The position numbers and the translations under genes are program-made. The notes beneath the pieces were generated by a model that worked only from the letters and a program-made list of their open reading frames with translations, was not told the DNA's origin and searched no databases. From Bacteroides sp. (GTDB lineage Bacteria > Bacteroidota > Bacteroidia > Bacteroidales > Bacteroidaceae), in assembly GCA_019412865.1 (NCBI GenBank), contig DXOJ01000075.1, positions 14,646 through 28,501 of the forward strand: DNA of 13,856 nucleotides, given 5' to 3'. Below are positions 8,101 through 13,856 of the stretch, in pieces (within the stretch, counting starts at the first letter, position 1; each line of letters begins with the position of its first letter).

Positions 8101-8378
8101 ACTTATTGATAGAACCCAATATGCCGAAACTCTCCTTGATGTTAAAAGCCAAAACCCGCGAGTTGTCCATCAATGACAAACCTTATGCAAGTCTGTCGCA
8201 CGATGGACGTAACGAGGTTATCTATAAAGAGCTCCCTCTGTTGCAAGGCTGGAACAAACTGGTTATCACCATAGGAGACGGAGACCGGAATGACTTTAGC
8301 GGCTTCTTTCAATGTGACAACAAAAAGGATTTTCTCCCAACGTTGAAAGCTGCCTTTACCAATCCGGAAGCCAAATAA
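5136..8378 (+). CDS. Secreted glycoside hydrolase family 2 enzyme
   Basis: The protein has 1080 residues. A Sec signal peptide covers 1-24 with likely cleavage after TNA before Gln25; there is no lipobox, so periplasmic location is expected. Domains in order: jelly-roll sugar-binding domain (about 55-240, with LNGYWDF at 59-65 and GIWQDVYL at 231-238), Ig-like domain (245-360), TIM barrel (365-640), and a long C-terminal part. Within the latter, 728-830 has alternating hydrophobic strands suggesting a Rossmann-like/amidotransferase-like domain, followed by beta-rich sequence to the end. The acid/base is Glu492 in WSVSNEN and the nucleophile is probably Glu570 in GIGEHS; the 78-residue gap fits GH2. 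GH2 covers beta-galactosidases, beta-glucuronidases, beta-mannosidases and others, and the activity cannot be chosen here. It is the first gene of an operon with the GH92 gene 35 nt downstream. Confidence 0.9.
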   Translation: MKKNLILLCSLLTGFTLQPIQTNAQTVTNDQKLFYPYSFAPSEGLVNKTEKEHRQEICLNGYWDFQPVSLPKEYKQGKGVAPQLSLPKDGNGWSKTRIKIPSPWNINSFGYRDLEGPDHRNYPSYPKEWEQVKMAWMKKNITIPANWTGQQIKLYFEAVAGYSEIYINQEKVGENFDLFLPFSFDITDKVTPGETVEILVGVRSQSLFEDNSTIGRRIVPGGSMWGYHINGIWQDVYLLALPKVHIEDVYIKPLVAKNTLEIEVTLQNKTDRKADIQLQGNVREWINCAGTDINSAPVPAWTLGTEALQVAPFKVTVAPNASQKVTLQVPVNENILEYWTPEQPNLYALLLSIKDKKQTIDTKYERFGWREWTLQGTTQYLNGKPYALHGDSWHFMGIPQMTRRYAWAWFTAIKGMNGNAVRPHAQVYPRFYIDMADEMGICVLNETANWASDGGPKLDSDLFWEASKAHLKRFVLRDRNHASVFGWSVSNENKPVILHVYNRPELMPVQKKAWEEWRDIVHQYDPTRPWISADGEDDGDGILPVTVGHYGDINSMKRWTEIGKPWGIGEHSMAYYGTPEQVSKYNGERAYESQEGRMEGLANECYNLIANQRRMGASYSTVFNMAWYALKPLPLGKKDKSKAPSVSEDGVFFSEYKEGVPGVQPERVGPYCTTFNPGYDPTLPLYQEWPMYSALRAANAPGEPAWSPYATIDKEQYQAHKATNTAKNYKEVVFIGNPDSKVKQLMDAQGVIFASKTTIPSSLLYIVDGSEALNAATQKEIQKQLAKGADLWIWGITPETVEKYNEILPLPVALDPLKRSSFLPVQKAWMHGLNNSDFYFCELQKADASNYSLKGAFVEEGEVLLNACKTDWRKWNKRPEEIKTAGTIRSEYECTSATPVFVKYQHGSSTVYLNTLTEFANSEKGYNTLSIILKNAGINYQKPEININEVFFLRDEQMNFPVATKEKFVKKNNGWALEFYVFSPRPLDDLLIEPNMPKLSLMLKAKTRELSINDKPYASLSHDGRNEVIYKELPLLQGWNKLVITIGDGDRNDFSGFFQCDNKKDFLPTLKAAFTNPEAK

Positions 8379-8413
8379 ATGAATAATAAAAACGATTAAA
8401 TATAAAAACTACC

Positions 8414-10675
8414 ATGAAAATCTTACATTTCTGCGTTGCTATAACAATGGCTGCAATGTTAAGCGGATGCAATGGAGGGCAATCACAGACCGCCAACCGG
8501 ACACCGGTCGATTATGTCAATCCATACATAGGGAATATCAGCCATCTGCTGGTTCCCACGTTTCCTACCATTCAATTGCCAAACAGTATGCTTCGTGTCT
8601 ATCCGGAACGTGCTGATTATACCACCGAATTGCTAAACGGACTGCCATTGATTGTCACCAATCACCGGGAACGTTCCGCGTTCAACCTTAGTCCCTATCA
8701 GGGGAAAGAACTGCGGCCGATCATTACCTACAACTACGATAATGAGCACCTCACGCCTTACTCGTATGAAGTGGACCTGAACGACAACAGCATGAAGGCA
8801 GAATATGCCCTCTCCCACCAGTCGGCTCTTTACCGGATCACATTTGAAGCGGACAAACCTGCCTATATCATTGTAAACTCCCGCAATGGTTCGATCCATG
8901 TAGGAGAGAATTTCATCAGCGGACACCAGCAGTTAAGTGCCAACACCAATGTGTATGTATATATTGAACCACAAGAAAAACCGGTAAGCACCGGCATCCT
9001 GAAAGATGGAGTCATCGAAGCCAGCAAAGACAACGCAGAAGGTATCAACGCTTGTGCGGCATGGCGTTTTGCCGATGGCACAACAACAGTCAGCCTTCGT
9101 TACGGCATTTCTTTCATCAGTGAAGAACAAGCGGAGAAGAATATGCGCAATGAGTTGAAAGACTATAACATCAAAAATCTGGCAAAAGCAGGACGCCAAA
9201 TCTGGAACGAAGCCTTGGGACGTATCAAAGTAGAAGGAGGAACCGAAGATGACAAGACCGTATTATACTCCTCCTTCTACCGTACTTTCGAACGCCCGAT
9301 TTGTATGAGTGAAGCCGGTGGTCGTTACTTCAGTGCTTTTGACGGCGAAGTACACGACGACAACGGCACACCTTTCTACAACGACGACTGGATTTGGGAC
9401 ACCTACCGTGCTGCACACCCGCTGCGCACACTGATCGACCAGAAAAAAGAAGAAGACATCATTGCTTCCTTCCTGCTGATGGCGGAACAGATGGGAACAA
9501 TGTGGATGCCTACCTTCCCCGAAGTGACAGGTGACTCACGCCGTATGAATTCCAATCATGCCGTTGCTACCATAGCCGACGCTCTCGCTAAAGGATTGAA
9601 TATAGACGCGGCCAAAGCCTACGAAGCCTGCCGGAAAGGAATTGAAGAGAAAACGCTCGCTCCCTGGTCGGGAGCAGCAGCCGGCTGGCTGGACAATTTC
9701 TACCGGGAAAATGGATATATCCCTGCTCTTCGCCCGGATGAAAAGGAAACCGACCCGAACGTGCATCCTTTCGAGAAGCGCCAACCTGTTGCCGTTACAC
9801 TGGGAACGAGCTACGACCAATGGTGCCTTTCCCGCATCGCCGAAATATTGGGCAAGAAAGACGAAGCCGCCCATTACCTGCAATGTTCTTACAACTACCG
9901 GAATCTCTTCAACAAAGAAACAGGCTTTTTCCACCCGAAAGATAAGGAAGGCAACTGGATAACACCATTCGACTACCGTTACGCAGGTGGCATGGGTGCC
10001 CGCGAATATTATGGAGAAAACAACGGCTGGGTGTATCGCTGGGATGTGCCTCACAATGTAGCCGACCTGATTAACCTTATGGGAGGAAAAGAGCAGTTCA
10101 TCGCCAATCTCGACCGTACCTTCAGTGAACCGCTGGGACGTAGTAAATATGAATTCTATGCACAACTACCCGACCACACAGGTAACGTAGGACAGTTTTC
10201 CATGGCAAACGAACCCTCCTTGCATGTACCTTATCTCTACAACTATGCAGGCCAGCCTTGGAAAACGCAGAAACGCATCCGTCAAATGCTGAAAACATGG
10301 TTCCGCAACGACCTCATGGGTATGCCGGGAGATGAAGACGGCGGAGGTATGACCTCATTTGTAGTCTTCTCCTCACTGGGCTTTTATCCTGTCACTCCGG
10401 GAGCACCAATCTACAATATCGGAAGTCCACTTTTCACCCATGCAGAGATAACACTCAGCAACGGTTCCGTATTTGAAATCGAGGCTCCGAATGTTTCTGA
10501 AGAAAATAAATACATCCAATCGGCTACGCTGAACGGTCAAAAATGGGAGAAACCCTGGTTCCACCATGACGACTTGAAAAATGGAGGCAAATTAGTACTG
10601 ACAATGGGCAACAAACCGAATAAGACATGGGGCAGCGGAGCAAATGCCGCTCCTCCTTCTGCAGACGATAAATAG
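8414..10675 (+). CDS. Glycoside hydrolase family 92 lipoprotein (alpha-mannosidase family)
   Basis: The 753-residue protein has a lipoprotein signal with lipobox LSGC, Cys19. The residues after Cys (NGGQS) lack the acidic export signal seen in the GH43 protein, so a periplasm-facing anchor is likely. VDYVNPYIGN at 32-41 is the usual start of the GH92 N-terminal beta-sandwich (to about 240). The (alpha/alpha)6 catalytic domain follows, with YNDDWIWDTYRAAHP at 322-336, NEPSLHVPYLYNYAGQPWKTQ at 599-619 containing the likely acid Glu600, and GDEDGGGM at 639-646 containing the likely base pair Asp640/Asp642. Known GH92 enzymes are calcium-dependent exo-alpha-mannosidases. Near the base, GGGMTSFVVFSSLGFYPV replaces the more usual QMSAWYVFS-type run, so this is a divergent member and its linkage preference is open. 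It is co-transcribed with the GH2 gene and ends before a strong hairpin. Confidence 0.93.
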   Translation: MKILHFCVAITMAAMLSGCNGGQSQTANRTPVDYVNPYIGNISHLLVPTFPTIQLPNSMLRVYPERADYTTELLNGLPLIVTNHRERSAFNLSPYQGKELRPIITYNYDNEHLTPYSYEVDLNDNSMKAEYALSHQSALYRITFEADKPAYIIVNSRNGSIHVGENFISGHQQLSANTNVYVYIEPQEKPVSTGILKDGVIEASKDNAEGINACAAWRFADGTTTVSLRYGISFISEEQAEKNMRNELKDYNIKNLAKAGRQIWNEALGRIKVEGGTEDDKTVLYSSFYRTFERPICMSEAGGRYFSAFDGEVHDDNGTPFYNDDWIWDTYRAAHPLRTLIDQKKEEDIIASFLLMAEQMGTMWMPTFPEVTGDSRRMNSNHAVATIADALAKGLNIDAAKAYEACRKGIEEKTLAPWSGAAAGWLDNFYRENGYIPALRPDEKETDPNVHPFEKRQPVAVTLGTSYDQWCLSRIAEILGKKDEAAHYLQCSYNYRNLFNKETGFFHPKDKEGNWITPFDYRYAGGMGAREYYGENNGWVYRWDVPHNVADLINLMGGKEQFIANLDRTFSEPLGRSKYEFYAQLPDHTGNVGQFSMANEPSLHVPYLYNYAGQPWKTQKRIRQMLKTWFRNDLMGMPGDEDGGGMTSFVVFSSLGFYPVTPGAPIYNIGSPLFTHAEITLSNGSVFEIEAPNVSEENKYIQSATLNGQKWEKPWFHHDDLKNGGKLVLTMGNKPNKTWGSGANAAPPSADDK

Positions 10676-10691
10676 GCTCTATCCGGTTGAT

Positions 10692-10750
10692 ATGAAGATG
10701 TCGCAAAATAGAATTTTCATTTTCTACATTCTATTTTGGGACATCTTCAT
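10692..10750 (+). terminator. 23-bp hairpin closing the GH2-GH92 operon
   Basis: The arms 10692-10714 and 10728-10750 are complementary over 23 bp with a single mismatch, around a 13-nt loop. The hairpin begins 17 nt after the GH92 stop codon. Only a modest T-containing stretch (GTTTCATT) follows, so it may act as an imperfect terminator or as a 3' stabilising structure. It separates the operon from the regulator gene. Confidence 0.75.
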
Positions 10751-10822
10751 GTTTCATTAAACGTATGATACGTAATAGCAAACAATTGTTTCAAAGCATT
10801 GCCTTATAAATAAACTCCGTTT

Positions 10823-10855
10823 TTTGGGTATATCATACAGTTTTTTGTATTTTTG
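10823..10855 (+). promoter_or_regulatory. Full-consensus promoter of the regulator gene
   Basis: TTTG at 10823-10826 (-33) and TATTTTTG at 10848-10855 (-7, exact TAnnTTTG) are separated by 21 nt, a good Bacteroides vegetative promoter. The start codon follows 18 nt after the -7 box, so the leader is very short. No heptad array lies upstream, suggesting steady expression without autoregulation. Confidence 0.65.
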
Positions 10856-10873
10856 CACTATAAATAAAGTACT

Positions 10874-13456
10874 ATGAGATATCAACTACAAATCTTGCTC
10901 TCCGTCCTGCTTTGCATGGTAGGCAAAGTGGACGCATCTTCTTTGTATGATTATGGACTTTCTCTTAAATCCCATTCAGTACCGGGCATAGAGAGGACAA
11001 CCTTGTACTTGGACGATAACCAACCTTTCTCTATAAAAAACGATTTTATCATTTCATTTCAAATGTATGTACGCGCCAATGAGCATGACTTTGGAACCAT
11101 TCTCCATCTGCATACAAACACCAACCAATTTATTCGTTTCTCATTTGTGGCAGGTGAAGAAAGACATTTTCCGGCATTGGTACTCAATGAGGGCATCATC
11201 AACATAAACAGTCCCATCGAACGGGAAAAATGGCTGGATGTCTCGTTGCACCTGCGTTTGAAAGATAATGTAATTGAAATAGATTACGACAATAAAAAAA
11301 TATCAGCGATGGCTCCCTTGCAAGGAGTGAAAAGCGTAACGGCTTTGTTCGGACAGATGAAAGAATATCTTTCGGACGTAGCTCCCATCGACCTTCGCAA
11401 TGTAACCATCACACAAGATGGAAAACAGATACGTGAATGGAAACTGTGGAAGCACAATGATACCGTTTGTTATGATGAAATAGAAGGAGCTGTGGCACGT
11501 GCCATCCATCCGATATGGCTGATAGACAATCATATTGAATGGAAACTTGTTCATCAGGCTAAAATCCCGGGAAAACTGGACGTAGCTTTCAACGCTCGCG
11601 AAGCCTTATTCTATTTAGTCAGATCCCAATCAATCGATGTATTGGACGAAAACGGAACTTTGCAGAAGGAAATTGCAATACGTGGAGGCTATCCGGCGGT
11701 AGAATTCCCCAATCATCTCTTATACGATACTTTAAGCAATAAATTAGTGTCTTATTATCCCAAGAAAGGCATCACGTCCCGTTTTTCATTTGATACTGAA
11801 AGATGGAGTAATGAGATACGTAACACGGAAGAAGCCAGCAACTACAATCATGCCAGAACATTCAATCCGGCAGACTCTTCCTTCTATTTCTTCGGTGGTT
11901 ATGGTTTCTACCAATATCGCAACGATCTCTACCGGATGAAGTACAGCACTAACCAAATAGAACAAGTAGAATACGAACGTCCCCTTTACCCCCGCTATTC
12001 AGCTGCAATGGCCATAGTGGGTGATGAACTATACATCTTTGGTGGTAGAGGAAATAAGTATGGCAAGCAGGAATTGAGCAGCCATTACTATTGGGGATTA
12101 TGCGCCATCAATCTGAAAAACAAGCAATCACGCATAGTCTGGCAAAAGAACCAACCCCAGGAAGAAGGTACTATCATGGCCTCTACCATGTATTTCGAAC
12201 CCTCGGATAGTTCTTTCTATGCTGTTTCGACAAATAAAGGGGGTGTATTATGGAAGATTTCAATGAAAGATTCTGTCTACTCGGAAGTATCCAAACCCAT
12301 CTATAATGAATCAACTTATCAGGATAGTGATTTCAGCCTCTATACTTCCCCGTCTCATGGAAAATTATTCTTGGTATTAGATAAAATACTAAGCAACCAT
12401 ACACATGAGCTGGCAATCTACTCCATCAATATGCCCCTCGTAAACGAGGTGGAGATCCGCCAGTCAACCGCCGGAGAGAGCATCAACAACCGATGGTACC
12501 TCTATACCATTGGAATCTTACTATTACTCGTCTTAGCCGGTTTTGTACTCTATCGTTTCAAATATAACAGCAAAAATAAAAAGGCACCTGCCACGAAGAA
12601 AGGAACAGAGAAAAATGTTGCCACCACCGGCAAAGCCCAAGGCCTATCTGACGTAACAGAATCTAAAACCATACCGAAAAAAGAATGGATGCAAGAGAGT
12701 GAAACAATATTCACAGAAACAGTCAACTATTACGACCGCAGTCGTGCATCTATTTCTTTGTTGGGCTGTTTCAATGTACGCGATAAAGATGGAAACGATA
12801 TCACTTCCAACTTTACTCCCCGTTTGAAGCACCTGCTCATTCTATTGATACTTTATACAGAGAAAAATGCGCAAGGTATTCTGGCTTCCAAAACAACGGA
12901 AATACTATGGCCGGACAAGGAAGAAACAGCCGCTCGTAACAACCGTAACGTAAACCTGCGCAAGCTACGAGTACTCTTGGAAAGCATCGGAGATATGGAA
13001 GTAATGATAGAAAACAATTTCCTGCGTATAAAATGGGGAACGGGTGTTTTCTGTGATTATCACACCCTGATTACCTGCACCAAACAATTCGAGCAGGAGA
13101 AAAGTGAAGAACTGTTGAACCGAATCCTGGAAATACTGCTATACGGACCTTTACTCCCCAACACGATTCTTGATTGGCTGGACGACTTTAAGGACGACTA
13201 TTCCAGTTATTCTATCGACTTATTAAAGAACCTGCTGGAGATTGAAATCAGCCGAAATCATCAAGATATGATTATCCGTCTTGCCGATATCATGTTCCTG
13301 CATGACCCGCTCAACGAAGAAGCACTTGCAGCCAAATGTGCCGTATTATCCGCACAAGGGAAAAAAGGCATTGCCCGAAACCTGTACGACCGTTTTTGCA
13401 AAGAATATCACGATTCCATGGGTGAAAACTATAAAACCCCATTTGCAGATTTATAA
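10874..13456 (+). CDS. Membrane-spanning one-component regulator: LamG/kelch-like sensor with SARP-type output
   Basis: The protein has 860 residues. A signal peptide (1-21) is followed by a beta-rich, LamG/concanavalin-like region (about 40-190), then a kelch-like propeller (about 235-525) with blade motifs FYFFGGYGFYQYRNDLY at 337-353 and LYIFGGRG at 386-393. A single transmembrane helix spans 541-560 and is followed by positive residues (RFKYNSKNKK), placing the N-terminus in the periplasm. After a charged linker (570-620) comes a winged helix (about 625-725): LGCFNVRD, then LKHLLILLIL, then LWPDKEETAARNNRNVNLRKLRVLL at 678-702, which resembles the recognition region of SARP/BTAD regulators. 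A helical BTAD/TPR-like part (730-850) completes it. No kinase, receiver or AraC domain is present. I infer direct activation of the heptad-carrying promoters on binding a periplasmic ligand. Automatic annotation may label it a kelch or galactose-oxidase-like protein. Confidence 0.8.
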   Translation: MRYQLQILLSVLLCMVGKVDASSLYDYGLSLKSHSVPGIERTTLYLDDNQPFSIKNDFIISFQMYVRANEHDFGTILHLHTNTNQFIRFSFVAGEERHFPALVLNEGIININSPIEREKWLDVSLHLRLKDNVIEIDYDNKKISAMAPLQGVKSVTALFGQMKEYLSDVAPIDLRNVTITQDGKQIREWKLWKHNDTVCYDEIEGAVARAIHPIWLIDNHIEWKLVHQAKIPGKLDVAFNAREALFYLVRSQSIDVLDENGTLQKEIAIRGGYPAVEFPNHLLYDTLSNKLVSYYPKKGITSRFSFDTERWSNEIRNTEEASNYNHARTFNPADSSFYFFGGYGFYQYRNDLYRMKYSTNQIEQVEYERPLYPRYSAAMAIVGDELYIFGGRGNKYGKQELSSHYYWGLCAINLKNKQSRIVWQKNQPQEEGTIMASTMYFEPSDSSFYAVSTNKGGVLWKISMKDSVYSEVSKPIYNESTYQDSDFSLYTSPSHGKLFLVLDKILSNHTHELAIYSINMPLVNEVEIRQSTAGESINNRWYLYTIGILLLLVLAGFVLYRFKYNSKNKKAPATKKGTEKNVATTGKAQGLSDVTESKTIPKKEWMQESETIFTETVNYYDRSRASISLLGCFNVRDKDGNDITSNFTPRLKHLLILLILYTEKNAQGILASKTTEILWPDKEETAARNNRNVNLRKLRVLLESIGDMEVMIENNFLRIKWGTGVFCDYHTLITCTKQFEQEKSEELLNRILEILLYGPLLPNTILDWLDDFKDDYSSYSIDLLKNLLEIEISRNHQDMIIRLADIMFLHDPLNEEALAAKCAVLSAQGKKGIARNLYDRFCKEYHDSMGENYKTPFADL

Positions 13457-13496
13457 TCCGGTCATTATCTTTCAGATTATTTCTCTATCAATATAG

Positions 13497-13556
13497 CTCT
13501 CCCCTTCCCCTGCAACACCGATACATATCAAGATGAAGGAAAGGGGAGAGTTTTTT
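13497..13556 (+). terminator. Rho-independent terminator after the regulator gene
   Basis: CTCTCCCCTTCCC at 13497-13509 pairs with GGAAAGGGGAGAG at 13538-13550 over 13 bp with one mismatch, and is directly followed by TTTTTT at 13551-13556. It lies 40 nt after the stop codon and isolates the regulator gene from the next unit. Confidence 0.9.
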
Positions 13557-13676
13557 ATTCTTCCTCCACTACAAACATTGAATAATTCCCATTGACATTG
13601 CTTTAATTCATCACATAACTTTTATTTAATACTGGGAAAATGCATTTATTTGTGAAGGATTATAAGAAAAAAAAGA

Positions 13677-13716
13677 CTTAATTCACATTTAATTGTTTTT
13701 TAATCCCCAATTAATC
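13677..13716 (+). promoter_or_regulatory. Heptad-repeat operator of the downstream unit (four heptads, 11-bp period)
   Basis: CTTAATT (13677-13683), TTTAATT (13688-13694), TTTAATC (13699-13705) and ATTAATC (13710-13716) follow each other at exactly 11 bp. The last heptad ends 36 nt before the TTTG at 13753-13756. Positions 13687-13704 are identical to the minus strand at 4869-4852 in front of GH43. This is the longest of the three arrays, which suggests that the unit it controls is a major target of the same activator. Confidence 0.62.
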
Positions 13717-13748
13717 GCAAACACTCCCCTTTTTTTATTGATTGATAG

Positions 13749-13756
13749 TTCTTTTG
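13749..13756 (+). promoter_or_regulatory. Predicted -7 box of the downstream unit
   Basis: TTCTTTTG matches TAnnTTTG except for the second base. The -33 position (13724-13727) reads TCCC, a poor element. The support is the constant 36-nt distance to the heptad array shared with two other promoters. Transcription would start near 13763. Confidence 0.4.
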
Positions 13757-13856
13757 CTGAAAATTAATCTTAAAAATATAACATTATTATGAAAGAAGAA
13801 AAGACACCTTAATCTGATTCGAATGACGAACCTTACAATAAATTCAGGCTCTCTCA
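13757..13856 (+). other. Leader or 5' end of a downstream plus-strand gene, mostly outside the window
   Basis: This stretch follows the predicted promoter. An ATG at 13789 opens only seven codons (MKEEKTP) before TAA at 13810-13812, a possible leader peptide or chance. A second ATG at 13823 stays open to the window edge (MTNLTINSGSL so far); eleven codons are too few to identify it or to tell whether it is the true start. From the context a SusC/SusD-type transport pair or another surface enzyme could follow, but nothing here shows it. Confidence 0.3.

Noticed and set aside
9536..10165. 209-codon open frame on the minus strand inside the GH92 gene
   Set aside because: It is antisense to conserved GH92 sequence and shows no family features: a shadow frame.
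13602..13631. Further TTTAATT (13602-13608) and TTTAATA (13625-13631) upstream of the last heptad array
   Set aside because: Their spacing (23 bp) and distance to the array (52 bp) are out of the 11-bp phase, and such words are expected by chance in this AT-rich stretch.
1..13856. CRISPR arrays, tRNA or rRNA genes, insertion sequences, SusC/SusD genes
   Set aside because: No spaced repeat array, structural RNA signature, transposase or TonB-dependent transporter sequence is visible on either strand.

Overview
The window looks like chromosomal DNA of a gut Bacteroides (Bacteroidota). Pointers are carbohydrate-active enzymes with lipoprotein or Sec signals, AT-rich starts mostly without Shine-Dalgarno sequences, -7 boxes close to TAnnTTTG, and a locus built like a polysaccharide utilization locus (PUL). 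No SusC/SusD pair, tRNA, rRNA, CRISPR array or transposase is visible.

Layout. (1) 1-1110, minus: 5' part of a GH32 fructan hydrolase gene whose C-terminal end is outside the window; a 16-bp palindrome lies upstream of its promoter. (2) 1251-2024, minus: a small class I SAM-dependent methyltransferase with a textbook GGAGG ribosome site and a leader hairpin, both out of keeping with the neighbours and probably acquired. (3) 2245-4755, minus: a surface-type GH43 lipoprotein with three CBM6-like modules. (4) 4756-5135: a divergent regulatory region. (5) 5136-10675, plus: a two-gene operon, a secreted GH2 enzyme and a GH92 (alpha-mannosidase family) lipoprotein, closed by a 23-bp hairpin. (6) 10874-13456, plus: a one-component membrane regulator with a periplasmic LamG/kelch-like sensor, one transmembrane helix and a cytoplasmic winged-helix plus BTAD-like (SARP-type) output. 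It has its own promoter and a strong terminator. (7) 13557-13856: the promoter region of a further plus-strand unit whose gene lies mostly or wholly outside the window.

Main observation. Three promoters (GH43 on the minus strand, the GH2-GH92 operon, and the unit starting near 13760) each carry three or four direct heptads of the form NTTAATC/T, repeated every 11 bp and oriented with transcription. In all three the last heptad ends exactly 36 nt before the TTTG/TTTA part of the -7 box, and the -33 region is poor. Heptads with an 11-bp period just upstream of a weak promoter are the classic operator design of SARP activators, and a SARP-type output domain is encoded within the locus. I infer that the regulator at 10874-13456 senses a glycan or glycoprotein in the periplasm and activates these three units directly from the membrane. 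The GH32 gene, the methyltransferase and the regulator's own gene lack the array.

Functional model (inference): GH43 cuts or debranches glycan at the cell surface, the unseen unit from about 13760 may encode import, and GH2 plus GH92 trim imported fragments in the periplasm. The exact substrate cannot be read from the sequence. GH92 points to alpha-mannosides; GH2 and GH43 are broad families.
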